Assembly (NCBI RefSeq): GCF_000272005.1
Contig: NZ_AKKU01000021.1
Coordinates: 27,570-91,569 of the forward strand
Length of the DNA stretch: 64,000 nt
Source of the DNA: Alishewanella agri BL06
GTDB taxonomy: Bacteria > Pseudomonadota > Gammaproteobacteria > Enterobacterales > Alteromonadaceae
Reading direction: 5' to 3'
Part shown: positions 17,914 to 28,400 of the stretch, piece by piece
How positions within the stretch are numbered: the first letter of the stretch is position 1
Layout: each line of letters opens with the position of its first letter
Translations under genes and position numbers: made by a program
The notes under the pieces: generated by a model
Told to the model about the DNA's origin: nothing
Database searches by the model: none
Seen by the model: the letters and a program-made list of their open reading frames with translations, nothing else

Positions 17914-18789
17914 ATGCAAATCACCTCCTACTATCCCAATGTCAGTATTAACACCGCGAACCCGGCAACGGAGCAGGCGCGGCGGGAAATGCTGCGCCGG
18001 GAACCGGTGGAGCCAATCAGAGAGTTGGAAAAGGGCGCGGCCGAGCGTCCGTTAAGCACAGATGATCGGCAGCGTAGCGCGCCGAACAATACCAACGTAC
18101 CCTTGTACGATGCTAACGGTAAGGAAACCGAAACCCAACAAGCGGTTAGTGGTGAACAGGGAGAACGTGGCGAGCGGGAGGATAGCCCGGAGCGTCGTCA
18201 GCAATCCGAGCAGGAACAACAGCAGCAACAGGCTGAGCAGCGTGAGATCCGTGAGTTACAAGCCCGGGATCAGGAAGTGCGTACTCATGAACAGGCACAC
18301 GCGACAGTGGGTGGCCGTTATGCCGGTGCGCCAAGTTATGAGTATCAACAAGGTCCGGATGGCAAACGCTATGCCGTTGGTGGCGAGGTGCAGATTGATG
18401 TAGCGCCGATACCCGGCGATCCAGCTGCAACCATTCAAAAAATGCAGCAGGTTAAAGCAGCAGCCCTGGCACCGGCAGAACCCTCAGCGGCAGATCGTAG
18501 TGTTGCCAGTACGGCGCAGCAGCGTTTAATAGCAGCACAAGCTGAGCTGATTGCCAGTAAGGCACCGCAAGCTCAGCAAAACGAAACGCGCCCAGTTGAT
18601 AACGATAATAAGCAACAATTGCAGGACGCTGAGGCAGCGGGAACCGCAAGCCCAGACGCCGCTATTGTATTACCGCAACGTGAACGTCTGGAATTGCCGC
18701 CGCTGATGGCCAAACGCAGCCAGGTGATTGAGAATTTTTATCAGCTGGCAACTGAACCGGCACAGCGGCCATTACGGCTGCAGGTTTAA
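17914..18789 (+). CDS. Putative metalloprotease, SprA-related (PF12118) family
   Basis: A 291-residue protein with long Gln/Glu/Arg-rich stretches (about 60-115) and a compact conserved core, RTHEQAHATVGGRYAGAPSY (HExxH-like HEQAH at about 128-132), then YAVGGEVQIDVAPIPGDP. This core is the signature of the SprA-related family, annotated as putative metalloprotease. Peptidase activity has not to my knowledge been shown. No signal peptide. It is five bases downstream of the flagellar-like small gene and shares its Q-rich composition, so the two likely act together. Confidence 0.8.
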   Translation: MQITSYYPNVSINTANPATEQARREMLRREPVEPIRELEKGAAERPLSTDDRQRSAPNNTNVPLYDANGKETETQQAVSGEQGERGEREDSPERRQQSEQEQQQQQAEQREIRELQARDQEVRTHEQAHATVGGRYAGAPSYEYQQGPDGKRYAVGGEVQIDVAPIPGDPAATIQKMQQVKAAALAPAEPSAADRSVASTAQQRLIAAQAELIASKAPQAQQNETRPVDNDNKQQLQDAEAAGTASPDAAIVLPQRERLELPPLMAKRSQVIENFYQLATEPAQRPLRLQV

Positions 18790-18833
18790 TCCAGCCGCAG
18801 CAGCCATTCCGGTTTTTCCTGCGCAGACTTACC

Positions 18834-21155
18834 CTACTTTTTAAATTTCGCTAAGGCAGCCGCCAGGGCATTACCCATGGCCGCATTGCCTTGTTCCTGT
18901 TTTGGCGTCTGGCTGGCTTTATTGCTGCCCGAGCTGCGCTCTGGCCGACCCTTGCCAGCAGTCGAAACATTGCTGTCGCCGTTGCTGCGGGCCAGTTCAT
19001 CCATCCGCATGGTCAGGGCGATACGTTTTCTGGCCTGATCGACTTCCAATACTTTCACTTTAACAATATCGCCGGCTTTGACCACCTGATGCGGATCGCT
19101 GACAAACTTATCGGCCAGCGAGGAGATATGGACCAGGCCATCCTGATGCACGCCGATATCAACAAAGGCACCAAAGTTGGTGACGTTAGTGACCACCCCT
19201 TCCAGCAACATACCGGGTTTGAGATCGGCCAGGGTTTCCACCCCGTCTTTAAAGTTCGCCATTTGAAATTCCGGCCGTGGATCGCGACCGGGCTTGTCCA
19301 GCTCTTTTAGAATGTCGGCGATAGTCAGTAAGCCAAAATGGTCATCGACAAATTGCCGGGCATCGATTTGTTTCAGGAAGCTGCTGTTGCCAATCAGCTG
19401 CTCGACACTTTTCTGATGCGCGGCAACAATTTTCTCGACCAGTGGGTAGGCTTCGGGGTGCACACACGAGGCATCCAGTGGGTTAGTGCCGTTATTAATG
19501 CGTAAAAAGCCGGCGGCCTGCTCATAGGCTTTCGGCCCCAGACGCGGTACCTTTAACAACTGGCTGCGACTGGTAAAGCGGCCATGTTGATCGCGATACT
19601 GCACAATATTTTGTGCCAGCGTTTTGTTCAGGCCGGCCACCCGGGCCAGTAATGCCGCTGAAGCGGTATTCAAATCGACACCGACGGCGTTTACGCAGTC
19701 TTCTACTACGGCATCCAGCGATTTGGTTAGTAAGCTCTGGTTCACATCATGCTGATACTGGCCAACGCCAATGGCTTTAGGTTCAATTTTTACCAGCTCG
19801 GCCAACGGGTCCTGTAAGCGGCGACCAATCGAGACGGCGCCCCGCAATGATACATCCAGCTGCGGAAATTCCAGCGCCGCCAACTCCGATGCCGAATACA
19901 CCGAGGCGCCGGCTTCGGACACCATTACCTTGCTGATCCGCTGACCGGGCAGCGTCTTAATCACCTCAGCAGCCAGTTTATCGGTCTCCCGCGAGGCGGT
20001 ACCATTACCCACGGCAATCAGCTCAATCTGGTAGGCCTTGCACAAGGCCGACAGGACCTGAACGGATTTATCCCATTGATTCTGGGGCGCATGCGGGTAG
20101 ATGGTGGTGTGATTTAACAGCTTGCCGGTTTCATCAATGGCCGTGACCTTTACACCGGTACGCAGTCCCGGGTCCAGCGCCAGAGTCGGGCGCATGCCGG
20201 CTGGCGCGGCCATCAGCAAATCTTTCAGGTTACGGGCGAATACCCGGATCGCTTCGGCTTCTGCCCGTTCCCGCAGTTCGCTCAATAAATCATTTTCCAG
20301 ATGCAGCTGTAGTTTTACCTTCCAGGTCCACTGTACAACGGTGCGCAGGAAGGCATCAGCAGGACGGTCCAACTGCCGGATCTGAAATTGCTCAGCGACC
20401 ATTTGTTCACAGACGGCGTGTGGTTGTTCACTCAGTTCAGGCAGTAACTGCAGGTTAAGTATGCCTTCGTTGCGCCCCCGGAACATGGCCAGCGCCCGGT
20501 GCGAAGGCACCTGTTTCAGTGCTTCGCTGTGTTCGAAGTAGTCGCTGAACTTGGCACCTTCCTGCTCCTTACCAGCAACAACCCGGCTTTGCAGCACAGC
20601 ATGCTGACTCAGATGGGCGCGCAAACGGGCCAGCAAGTCGGCGTCTTCAGCGAATTGCTCCATCAGAATATATTTGGCGCCCTCTAATACGGCTTTGACA
20701 TCGGCATAACCGGCCTCAGCGTTCAGATAGGCGAGTGCTTCCTGTTCCGGTTGCCGTGTTGGCTCTGAGAGCAACAGCAGTGCCAGCGGCTGAATGCCGG
20801 CCTCAATAGCTAACTGGCCCTTGGTACGTCTTTTGGTTTTATAGGGTAAATACAAGTCTTCGAGTCGGGTTTTATTATCCGCGGCGCGAATTTGCTGTTC
20901 CAGTTCGGTAGTGAGTTTGCCCTGCTCGGCGATGGTATTTAAGATCACCTGGCGCCGCTCTTCCAGTTCTCGCAAATAGCTCAGGCGCTGATCCAGGGTA
21001 CGCAGCTGGGTGTCGTCCAGGGCGCCGGTGACTTCCTTACGGTAACGGGCAATAAAAGGCACAGTGGCGCCTTCATCCAGTAAGGCAATGGCCGCGGCAA
21101 CCTGCTCCGGGCGGGCGGCGATTTCAGTAGCAATTTGATTAATCAGCATAGACAT
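18834..21155 (-). CDS. tex: Transcription accessory protein Tex
   Basis: A 773-residue RNA-binding protein (E. coli YhgF). N-terminal helical region with [13 protein letters not shown] and [16 protein letters not shown], the YqgF-like nuclease fold near [13 protein letters not shown], helix-hairpin-helix segments ([20 protein letters not shown]), and a C-terminal S1 domain ([19 protein letters not shown], about 650-720). The tail (about 725-770) is low complexity. It is implicated in transcription and RNA metabolism. Next to greB as in E. coli, though separated by 48 bases. Confidence 0.96.
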   Translation of the reverse strand: MSMLINQIATEIAARPEQVAAAIALLDEGATVPFIARYRKEVTGALDDTQLRTLDQRLSYLRELEERRQVILNTIAEQGKLTTELEQQIRAADNKTRLEDLYLPYKTKRRTKGQLAIEAGIQPLALLLLSEPTRQPEQEALAYLNAEAGYADVKAVLEGAKYILMEQFAEDADLLARLRAHLSQHAVLQSRVVAGKEQEGAKFSDYFEHSEALKQVPSHRALAMFRGRNEGILNLQLLPELSEQPHAVCEQMVAEQFQIRQLDRPADAFLRTVVQWTWKVKLQLHLENDLLSELRERAEAEAIRVFARNLKDLLMAAPAGMRPTLALDPGLRTGVKVTAIDETGKLLNHTTIYPHAPQNQWDKSVQVLSALCKAYQIELIAVGNGTASRETDKLAAEVIKTLPGQRISKVMVSEAGASVYSASELAALEFPQLDVSLRGAVSIGRRLQDPLAELVKIEPKAIGVGQYQHDVNQSLLTKSLDAVVEDCVNAVGVDLNTASAALLARVAGLNKTLAQNIVQYRDQHGRFTSRSQLLKVPRLGPKAYEQAAGFLRINNGTNPLDASCVHPEAYPLVEKIVAAHQKSVEQLIGNSSFLKQIDARQFVDDHFGLLTIADILKELDKPGRDPRPEFQMANFKDGVETLADLKPGMLLEGVVTNVTNFGAFVDIGVHQDGLVHISSLADKFVSDPHQVVKAGDIVKVKVLEVDQARKRIALTMRMDELARSNGDSNVSTAGKGRPERSSGSNKASQTPKQEQGNAAMGNALAAALAKFKK

Positions 21156-21203
21156 AACACTAAATTCCTGTAACGGTTTGGCGCAGCGATTGAGTTTAAA
21201 GCC

Positions 21204-21707
21204 TTAACTAGGCTGGGTTGGCTGCGGATAGTCGATAGCCACAATGTACCAGTCTTTTGGGCCATTTGGGGTGGAAACCGTGGCCACATCATCGACCTGT
21301 TTTTTCAGTAAGGCGCGGGCCATAGGGGCGTCGATCGAGATATAGTCTTTGCGGCCGTAGATTTCATCCGGGCCGACAATGCGAAATTTCAGGCTATTGC
21401 CATCATCATCTTCCAATTCGACCCAGGCGCCAAAGAACACCCGGCCGGCTTGCTGTGGTGAGTAATCGACAATATTCAGCTCCTCCAGCCGTTTGCGTAA
21501 AAAGCGCAGCCGACTGTCAATTTGCCGAAGTAATCTCTTATTGTAGGTGTAGTCGGCATTCTCAGAGCGATCGCCAAGGCTGGCGGCCCAACTGACAATA
21601 CGGGTGATCTCCGGCCTTTTTTTAAACCAGAGCTCATCATGCTCTGCTTTCAGTTGCTGGTAGCCTTCGCGGGTAATCAGCAGAGTTTTACTGTTACTGC
21701 GTTTCAA
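21204..21707 (-). CDS. greB: Transcription elongation factor GreB
   Basis: A 167-residue RNA polymerase secondary-channel factor that stimulates transcript cleavage in backtracked complexes. The N-terminal coiled coil carries the acidic tip SLGDRSENADYTYNKR; the GreB-type C-terminal domain follows (RVFFGAWVELED, DYISIDAPMARALLKK). Spacing and length fit GreB rather than GreA. It is divergent from the lipoprotein and ompR-envZ, echoing the E. coli greB/ompR arrangement. Confidence 0.95.
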   Translation of the reverse strand: MKRSNSKTLLITREGYQQLKAEHDELWFKKRPEITRIVSWAASLGDRSENADYTYNKRLLRQIDSRLRFLRKRLEELNIVDYSPQQAGRVFFGAWVELEDDDGNSLKFRIVGPDEIYGRKDYISIDAPMARALLKKQVDDVATVSTPNGPKDWYIVAIDYPQPTQPS

Positions 21708-21887
21708 TGGTGTTTAACATTCCTGCGCCTAAAGCTATGACTGATTATCAGCTATAGTCCGGCGCAGCGTAAAGCTTTTTAGCCAGTAACTGGATTTTGC
21801 TGTTTGAAATTCAAACAAGTTTCGTTGGCGTCTTGCCGGAACCTGGTTAAACTTTAATCGGGGTAGCTCAGCATGAGAGAAACTGTG

Positions 21888-22088
21888 ATGAAAATGCGCA
21901 ATAAAATTTTGGGTTTACTGTCACTACTCGTCGTGACCGGGTGTAGTACTACACCACACCAGACCACACGGGCACAGGTCGATGAGAACTATATTAATCA
22001 GGTTGAAGCGGCAGCGAAGAAAAATAGCTTAAGCCCACGGATTTACTGGGTGAACCCGCCATTAAAAAAGGAACCCGCTGAACAATAA
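21888..22088 (+). CDS. Small predicted lipoprotein, unknown function
   Basis: A 66-residue product with a lipoprotein signal ([19 protein letters not shown]) whose lipobox VTGC predicts lipidation at Cys19. The mature part is about 48 residues, polar, with YINQVEAAAKKNSLSPRI and VNPPLKKEP. I use the ATG at 21888, preceded by GAGAG; the frame extends to an ATG at 21873. It probably lies in the outer membrane. I do not recognise the family. Confidence 0.65.
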   Translation: MKMRNKILGLLSLLVVTGCSTTPHQTTRAQVDENYINQVEAAAKKNSLSPRIYWVNPPLKKEPAEQ

Positions 22089-22131
22089 GCCTAGGTCGCT
22101 TAACGCTGAAAAATTTTGTAACACTGTTTAT

Positions 22132-22161
22132 ACCGCCAGCGTGATGCATCGGCGGTTTTTT
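22132..22161 (+). terminator. Rho-independent terminator after the lipoprotein gene
   Basis: ACCGCC (22132-22137) pairs with GGCGGT (22151-22156), followed by a run of six T. The loop holds the self-complementary GATGCATC. It separates the lipoprotein from ompR-envZ. Confidence 0.8.
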
Positions 22162-22204
22162 CGTTTATAGTGACCTGAATATCATCAGGAATAAGGATAG
22201 TGCT

Positions 22205-22927
22205 GTGGTCACTGAAACAACCAAAATTCTGGTCGTCGACGATGACTTGCGTCTACGTTCATTATTAGAGCGCTACCTGGTCGAACAAGGCTATCAGGTG
22301 CGCAGCGTTGCCAATTATGAGCAGATGCAGCGGTTGATGGAGCGGGAACATTTTCACTTGCTGGTGTTGGATTTAATGCTGCCCGGCGAGGACGGTTTAT
22401 CGATTTGCCGAAAGTTGCGGCAACAGGACAATGAAATTCCGATTATTATGCTAACCGCCAAAGGTGACGAGGTAGATCGGATTATCGGATTGGAAATGGG
22501 AGCTGATGATTATCTGCCCAAGCCATTTAATCCGCGGGAGTTATTGGCCAGGATCCGTGCCGTACTGCGGCGTAAAACCAAGGAAGCCCCCGGCGCACCC
22601 AGTCAGGAAGAAAGCATTATTGAATTTGGTCCCTTTCGCTTCAATCTCGCAACCCGTGAAATGTTCCGGGGGCAACAGCAGCTGCCGTTAACCAGTGGTG
22701 AATATGCGGTACTAAAGGTCTTAGTCAGTCATCCAAGAGAACCCTTATCACGTGATAAACTGATGAATCAGGCGCGAGGTCGCGATTATTCAGCGATGGA
22801 ACGCAGCATTGATGTTCAGGTATCACGCTTGAGAAGAATGTTGGAAGATGATGCTGCCAATCCACGGTATATTCAAACCGTTTGGGGATTGGGCTATGTG
22901 TTTGTGCCAGATGGTAATCTTGGCTGA
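22205..22927 (+). CDS. ompR: Response regulator OmpR
   Basis: A 240-residue regulator with an N-terminal receiver domain (acidic pocket VVDDDLR, phospho-Asp in [12 protein letters not shown], Lys in LPKPFNP) and a C-terminal winged helix DNA-binding domain ([33 protein letters not shown]). It starts at GTG with AAGGAT six bases upstream. With EnvZ it controls porin and osmotic-response genes. The ompR stop and envZ start share one base. Confidence 0.95.
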   Translation: MVTETTKILVVDDDLRLRSLLERYLVEQGYQVRSVANYEQMQRLMEREHFHLLVLDLMLPGEDGLSICRKLRQQDNEIPIIMLTAKGDEVDRIIGLEMGADDYLPKPFNPRELLARIRAVLRRKTKEAPGAPSQEESIIEFGPFRFNLATREMFRGQQQLPLTSGEYAVLKVLVSHPREPLSRDKLMNQARGRDYSAMERSIDVQVSRLRRMLEDDAANPRYIQTVWGLGYVFVPDGNLG

Positions 22928-24234
22928 TGAGGCTGTTACCGCGTAGCGCTTTTGGGCAAACAGTTTTTTTAATCGGTATTATGTTACTGATTAATCAGGT
23001 TGTATCTTACCTTTCTGTGGCATTTTATGTCATCAAACCCAGCACACAGCAAATTAGTCATTTGATTGCCAAGCAAGTGGAGTTAGCCCTACCTGCTGAA
23101 CTTGAACCACCCTTAGCCGCTGCCTTGTCGGCGCAACTGCAGCAGAGAACCGGAGTTAAGCTCTATGATGAAGCCGAAGCTCTGCAGCATGGCCTGGCTG
23201 AGGCAACCTACTATGGCTACTTCTCGCAGCAACTTTCCGATGCGCTGCAACGACAGGCTGAGGTCAGAATTTCACAGACTGACAATTTCGTGTTTTGGGT
23301 GAAACCGCAGCCAGAGTCAGAATTCTGGGTGCGTGTGCCACTGGCTGGGCTGGATGAAGCCAGTTTTCCGCTGTTAACCTTTTATTTGCTGATGATTGGT
23401 GCGCTGAGTGTGCTCGGCGGCTGGACATTGGCGCGGCATTTAAACCGACCGTTACAAAAACTACAGCAGGCAGCATTGCAGGTCGGTCATGGTGAGTTTC
23501 CCCCACCGTTACCGGAGCATGAAGGTGCGACTGAGATTTTAGCCGTAACCAAGGCCTTTAATTATATGTCGCAGGGAATTAAACAATTGGAAGAGGATCG
23601 GGCTCTGTTGATGGCTGGAGTATCGCATGACTTGCGGACACCGCTAACCCGTATCCGGTTGGCTTCTGAGATGATGAGTGAGCAGGATAGTTGGATCCGG
23701 GATGGCATTATCAATGATATTGAGGATATGAATGCCATTATTGACCAATTTATTGATTACCTGCGGCACCACAAACAAGAAGAACCGCAGTGGTTAAGTT
23801 TGAATGAGTTGGTAAGTGACGTAGTACAAGCTGAACAGGTGCAACAACGGCAGATTGCTACCCATTTTGCCCCGGATTTGCCGCTAATTGCTTTACGGCG
23901 CCTGGCGATAAAACGGGTGTTGAATAATTTGCTGGAAAATGCCCTACGCTACAGTGATGGTGACATTGAGATCCGTACCGGTTTTGATAAAGCCGGCAAA
24001 CGTATTTATCTGGAAGTGCGGGACCACGGTCCTGGTATTCCTGAGCACCGGATGCAAGCGATGTTTACCCCCTTTGTTCAGGGCGATGAGGCGAGGGGCA
24101 GCGGTGGTTCTGGCCTCGGACTGGCAATTATCAAAAAAATTATCAGTACTCACCGTGGCGAGGTGAAATTGCACAATCACCCGCAAGGTGGTTTGGTTGT
24201 TACTGTAACTTTACCGCTTAAAACTGAACTTTAA
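22927..24234 (+). CDS. envZ: Osmosensor histidine kinase EnvZ
   Basis: A 435-residue membrane sensor kinase. Two membrane helices (about 10-35 and 148-170) enclose a periplasmic domain of about 110 residues. A HAMP domain follows, then the dimerisation helix with phospho-acceptor His234 in [17 protein letters not shown], and the ATPase domain with N box [12 protein letters not shown]1 DHGPGIP and G2 [11 protein letters not shown]. It phosphorylates and dephosphorylates OmpR; the genes overlap by one base. Confidence 0.95.
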   Translation: MRLLPRSAFGQTVFLIGIMLLINQVVSYLSVAFYVIKPSTQQISHLIAKQVELALPAELEPPLAAALSAQLQQRTGVKLYDEAEALQHGLAEATYYGYFSQQLSDALQRQAEVRISQTDNFVFWVKPQPESEFWVRVPLAGLDEASFPLLTFYLLMIGALSVLGGWTLARHLNRPLQKLQQAALQVGHGEFPPPLPEHEGATEILAVTKAFNYMSQGIKQLEEDRALLMAGVSHDLRTPLTRIRLASEMMSEQDSWIRDGIINDIEDMNAIIDQFIDYLRHHKQEEPQWLSLNELVSDVVQAEQVQQRQIATHFAPDLPLIALRRLAIKRVLNNLLENALRYSDGDIEIRTGFDKAGKRIYLEVRDHGPGIPEHRMQAMFTPFVQGDEARGSGGSGLGLAIIKKIISTHRGEVKLHNHPQGGLVVTVTLPLKTEL

Positions 24235-24514
24235 CCAAGCCGCAAGGATTCACTACTCATACACAAATGTAAAAATTAAATTACACCTGGTGTTGATTGG
24301 TGTCATTAAATTTTACAGTCACCTGATTTTTCTGTATCACCTTTAGCCAAAGCTGTGTTAAAAACAGGGAATGAGACGTTGTCTCAGTGGGGTTCAGGCT
24401 CTCACCCTGACTCTGGCTGTTCGATGCTGAAGCATCAGATTTAAAGCGGCCGTTCAAAAAAATAAGCCCTTGTCCCGGGTAAAACAATAAGAGTTTTGAA
24501 GGAGTAACACTTTG
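24235..24514. other. Intergenic region with two inverted repeats
   Basis: A 280-base gap with no convincing gene. It contains TGAGAC-GTT-GTCTCA (24372-24386) and GATGCT-GA-AGCATC (24423-24436), both perfect six-base-arm inverted repeats, and GAAGGAG (24498-24504) as the subtilase RBS. The repeats could be operators or leader hairpins; no matching T run is seen for a terminator. Confidence 0.4.
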
Positions 24515-27500
24515 GTGAATATGAAAAAAACAATGCTAGCCTCCGCAGTGGGTCTGGCAATCTCCGGCGCTGCGCATGCCGGTATTGAACAAATCAGAGC
24601 CGCTCACGGCCAAAGCGTACACGAAATTTATGCCAATCAAGTCGCGGTTAGTCTGGATGAGCAAACTGAGCAACCCAGCGCCTGGTTAATTTTATTAAAT
24701 GCCCCGGCATCCAGCGATGCCTTACAAGGCGAAGTATTTAATCAACAGCTGGCAGCACAGAATGTGGCAACCGCGGAAACCCTGCAACGGGAAGTGAGTT
24801 ATCAGCTGCGTACTTTAGATGCCGATGCAGAGGTATTGTTACAGACTAAACATTTAGCTGCTGGTTTAGTTGTGACGGCATCACCCCAGGCGCTAGATGC
24901 CCTGCGGCAAAGCGCTGCTGTTAGCAAAATTCTACCGATCTATGACAGCAAGCCAATGGTCGCCGACAGCGCAGAATATATTCGCGCAGTACAAACGGTT
25001 GAATCAGGCAAAGCGACTGGTGAAGGTATTAAAGTTGCTATTCTGGACTCTGGTGTCGATTATACTCATGCTGCCTTAGGTGGTCCGGGCACTGCCGAGG
25101 CTTATGCAGCAGCCTTATCAGACCAAACCAGCACTCCGGCTTGGCCGATTGGTCAGGTGATCGGTGGTTACGATTTCTTACGCAACGACCCAAATCCTAT
25201 TGATGATGTCCGTTTAGCAGGTGCTGGTCACGGTACTTCGGTAGCGCACTCGGTTGCCGGTATTGCCCCGAAAGTGGCGTTTTATGCCTATACCGTCTGT
25301 ACTAACACTTGTCCTGGCGTGGCGCAATTACGCGCTTTAGAAGCGGCCATGGATCCAAATGGTGATGGTAATCTGGAAGACCGCGTTGATATTATAAATA
25401 TGTCATTGGGTGGCCAGTTCGGCTCGACCCAAGCCATGTCTGGCACACAGTTCTTGATTCAACGTGCTGTTACACTGGGTACCAATATGGTGATCTCAGC
25501 CGGTAACGACGGTAATGTGCCGTTCCGTGTGGGTGGCCCTAGTACTACGCCGAATGCGCTGTCAGTTGGTGCCATGACGCATCCGGCAGCCGCTGTCGGT
25601 GTATTTGAAGAAGCAACCATTGACGGTGAAACTGCTGTAATGGTTGCCGCCGCGTTTAATCGTACTCTGAATTTAGAGTTTAGCTCAGCAACCACGCCGT
25701 TGGTGGTGGTTCCGGGTGAATATATCGCCTGTGAAGCCTTAGCAGAAGATGTTGACCTGACTGGTAAAGCGGTTTTAGTGTCGCGCGGTGTTTGCGCCTT
25801 TACCGAGAAAGTTAAAGTTGCTCAGCAACGTGGTGCGGCTTTTGTGATTATTGCTAACAGTAACCCGGGTGAAGCTCCAATCATTGCCGGCGGTGAGGAC
25901 CCTGAGGTTACTATTCCGGCGGTAATGATTACCAAAGAAGTCGGTGATGCTATTAAAGCTAAGCTGGAGGCAGGTGATGTAGTCAGTTATAGCATTCGTT
26001 CCGTTGGCAAGTCTGGTGCCGGTGCTATTGCTAACTTTACCTCTCGCGGCCCGGCAATGGATGGCTTATTGAAGCCTGAAATTACTGCACCGGGTGTCGA
26101 CATCGACGTTGCCCGCGTTGGTACTGGTACGGGCTCTGCTCTGGTTAATGGTACTTCGTTCTCGGGTCCGATAACAGCCGGTGCCGTGGCGCTGGTTCGC
26201 GGTGCCTTGCCAGACCGTAGCGCGCTGGAAGTTAAAGCAACCCTAATGAATACTGCCAATTTAACCGTGCATCGTGAGCCAATTGCTATTAATCCAAATG
26301 CCAAGCTGGCTTCAATCAGCCAAATCGGTGCTGGCTTAGTTGATGTGGAAAAAGCAGTGAACTCGCCGGTGGCGGCCTGGGTTAACGAGCCGCAGTTTGA
26401 TACTGGCCAGGCAGCATTGTCTTTTGGTTTGCAATCGCTAAGCGAAGTGAGCAGTATGACCAAAACGGTTACACTGAAAAACTTTAGTAGTAGCAATAAA
26501 ACTTATAATCTGCGTGTGCAGGACCGCTATTCGGATAAAACCGCCACAGGTGCGCTGAGCTGGAATTTCCCGGCTTCTGTTACGGTACCGGCAAATCAGA
26601 CAGTACAATTTGATGTAACCCTGACCGTTGATCCAGCTAAGCTACCTGATTTTGTGCTGACAAATGGTGTCTACTGGGCACCTCTGAACGCAGCAACACA
26701 AATGGATGCGGTGGAGTTTGACGGTGCGCTGGTCTTTAACGATCCGAGCACCAGTGGCGATCACGATTTACATCTGGTCTATCATTTGATTCCAAAAGCT
26801 GTTGGCCAGCTACAACTATCTGGTGAGATGGTAAATGATCAGATTGCTACTAAGGTTAACAACGTAGGGGCAATTCCGGTTGCGCCGTTCGCTTCAACAC
26901 TAGTTGCAACGTCTTCCGCCAATCCAGCCATTAACCCAATTCACGATATCCGGGCCGTGACCTTTGATATCGCTGAAGCAGACTTCTGTGCCTCGGGTTA
27001 TGCACTGTATCCAACGATCCATCTGGCAGAAGGGGTGACGCATCTGCTACAGGGTAACTATGCGATTGATATCGATATCGATAATGACGGCGTATATAAC
27101 CATACTATGAATACCTTGTTATTGACGCGGTTGGGTGCTGCCTATGCCGGCAGCCCGGGTGTAATGGTGTCGTTTAATACTGTGTATAACACCACCAGCG
27201 GTTTCTTTGGTGACGTGTTACATTTCTCTGGCAGTAAACAAGTCACACTGGAAGCTTGTTTTAACCATGTTGGTTTAACGGCTGCCGATCTTGGTCGTAC
27301 GATCAGTGCACGTTTCCGGACCAATCCTGACTCGTTCTCTTTAAGTTACAACCCGGCACTGACTGCGGATCAGGTTACTGCAGCGGTGACTTTGTTACCG
27401 TCCCCGGCCGTAACACTTACCCGCTCTTTAGCGGATAACCAAGGTCCTGCTAACGAGGCGGAAGATGATAACAACGTGACGGAGTTGGCACCGGGTGAGT

Positions 27501-28264
27501 CTGCTTACCTGCAGCGTCCTGCCGGTGATAATCGCAGTTTCGTGCTGTTATCTGCACAGGCTGAAGCTGCTGCTGTGGCAAACTATGCTGCGCCATTGGC
27601 ACAACCGGTCGTACATGCAGATGGCAATTTCAACGTGAATGAAAATACGGCTGCCGGTACGGTCATCGGTCAAATCGGTGCGACGGCGGATTTCCGTACG
27701 GCTATCACCGAGTTTGTGGTACTGGCAAGTTCTACGTCTGCCATTCGGGTTGAGACTGATGGCCGTATCGTGGTCGCCGACGGAGCAACGCTAAACTATG
27801 AAGCCGGCATGACTGGTGCCAGCTTTGAAGTGGCTGTTTTAGATAGCAGCGGTCAGGTGTCAGCTCCGGTAACTATTAATGTTGCAGTTAATAACGTGCC
27901 TGATGAAACGCCGGTACTGACGTCTACAGTTACCATGAGCAGTCTGGCTTCAGGTACTGCTGCTGGCACTGTCGTAGGTACGGTCTCGGTTCAGGTACGT
28001 GAAGCTGGGGCAACCTTGGTTGGTGTTACGTCCAGCAACCCACTGTTTGCGGTACAAAATGGCCAGATTATCCTGACACGTTCACCCTCTAAAGCCGATG
28101 CAGGTACGCAAAGCTTTACTTTGACAGCTCGCGACTCAGCAGGTTTACAGGCTACAGCGACTGGTCAGGTGACCTTTACGCACAAGTCAAGTGGCGGTAG
28201 TGCAGGTTGGTTAGGTCTGCTGCTATTACCATTGCTGTGGTTACGGCGCCGGACTAAAGCCTGA
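24515..28264 (+). CDS. Exported S8 subtilisin-like serine protease with PA domain and GlyGly-CTERM tail
   Basis: A protein of about 1249 residues with a signal peptide (KKTMLASAVGLAISGAAHA). After a propeptide-like region come the catalytic Asp (VAILDSGVDYTH, about 178), His (GAGHGTSVAHS, about 239), oxyanion Asn (ISAGNDG) and Ser (VNGTSFSGP, about 548). A PA domain is inserted at about 390-490. Fibronectin-like and two cadherin/Ig-like repeats (about 1030-1220) precede SSGGSAGWLGLLLLPLLWLR, a GlyGly-CTERM signal processed by rhombosortase in organisms that have it. Such proteins are usually type II secretion substrates; the operon is just downstream. Start is uncertain: GGAG lies 7, 10 and 16 bases before TTG 24512, GTG 24515 and ATG 24521. 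Confidence 0.93.
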   Translation: MNMKKTMLASAVGLAISGAAHAGIEQIRAAHGQSVHEIYANQVAVSLDEQTEQPSAWLILLNAPASSDALQGEVFNQQLAAQNVATAETLQREVSYQLRTLDADAEVLLQTKHLAAGLVVTASPQALDALRQSAAVSKILPIYDSKPMVADSAEYIRAVQTVESGKATGEGIKVAILDSGVDYTHAALGGPGTAEAYAAALSDQTSTPAWPIGQVIGGYDFLRNDPNPIDDVRLAGAGHGTSVAHSVAGIAPKVAFYAYTVCTNTCPGVAQLRALEAAMDPNGDGNLEDRVDIINMSLGGQFGSTQAMSGTQFLIQRAVTLGTNMVISAGNDGNVPFRVGGPSTTPNALSVGAMTHPAAAVGVFEEATIDGETAVMVAAAFNRTLNLEFSSATTPLVVVPGEYIACEALAEDVDLTGKAVLVSRGVCAFTEKVKVAQQRGAAFVIIANSNPGEAPIIAGGEDPEVTIPAVMITKEVGDAIKAKLEAGDVVSYSIRSVGKSGAGAIANFTSRGPAMDGLLKPEITAPGVDIDVARVGTGTGSALVNGTSFSGPITAGAVALVRGALPDRSALEVKATLMNTANLTVHREPIAINPNAKLASISQIGAGLVDVEKAVNSPVAAWVNEPQFDTGQAALSFGLQSLSEVSSMTKTVTLKNFSSSNKTYNLRVQDRYSDKTATGALSWNFPASVTVPANQTVQFDVTLTVDPAKLPDFVLTNGVYWAPLNAATQMDAVEFDGALVFNDPSTSGDHDLHLVYHLIPKAVGQLQLSGEMVNDQIATKVNNVGAIPVAPFASTLVATSSANPAINPIHDIRAVTFDIAEADFCASGYALYPTIHLAEGVTHLLQGNYAIDIDIDNDGVYNHTMNTLLLTRLGAAYAGSPGVMVSFNTVYNTTSGFFGDVLHFSGSKQVTLEACFNHVGLTAADLGRTISARFRTNPDSFSLSYNPALTADQVTAAVTLLPSPAVTLTRSLADNQGPANEAEDDNNVTELAPGESAYLQRPAGDNRSFVLLSAQAEAAAVANYAAPLAQPVVHADGNFNVNENTAAGTVIGQIGATADFRTAITEFVVLASSTSAIRVETDGRIVVADGATLNYEAGMTGASFEVAVLDSSGQVSAPVTINVAVNNVPDETPVLTSTVTMSSLASGTAAGTVVGTVSVQVREAGATLVGVTSSNPLFAVQNGQIILTRSPSKADAGTQSFTLTARDSAGLQATATGQVTFTHKSSGGSAGWLGLLLLPLLWLRRRTKA

Positions 28265-28288
28265 TTAGGCTGACGCACAGCCCACTGT

Positions 28289-28308
28289 CAGCCCACTGTC
28301 GTGGGCTG
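28289..28308 (+). repeat. Eight-base-pair hairpin after the subtilase gene
   Basis: CAGCCCAC-TGTC-GTGGGCTG forms a perfect eight-pair stem. The left arm is duplicated just upstream (CAGCCCACTGT at 28279-28289 and 28289-28299). No T run follows, so it is not itself a terminator; it may protect the mRNA 3' end. Confidence 0.5.
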
Positions 28309-28317
28309 TAGCAAAGC

Positions 28318-28348
28318 AAAAAACCACCGCTTCGACGGTGGTTTTTTT
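28318..28348. terminator. Bidirectional-looking terminator between the subtilase gene and hslO
   Basis: AACCACCG (28322-28329) pairs with CGGTGGTT (28336-28343) around a six-base loop, followed by a seven-T run on the plus strand and preceded by six A, so it could also end the hslR-hslO transcript from the other side. Confidence 0.85.
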
Positions 28349-28400
28349 ATAGCTCGTTTTTAGCTTTTCACACTTAAGTCAGAATAATTAAGTGTAGACT

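Noticed and set aside
24281..24487. 68-codon minus-strand frame upstream of the subtilase gene
   Set aside because: Low-complexity Ser/Gln product, no RBS, no homology that I recognise.
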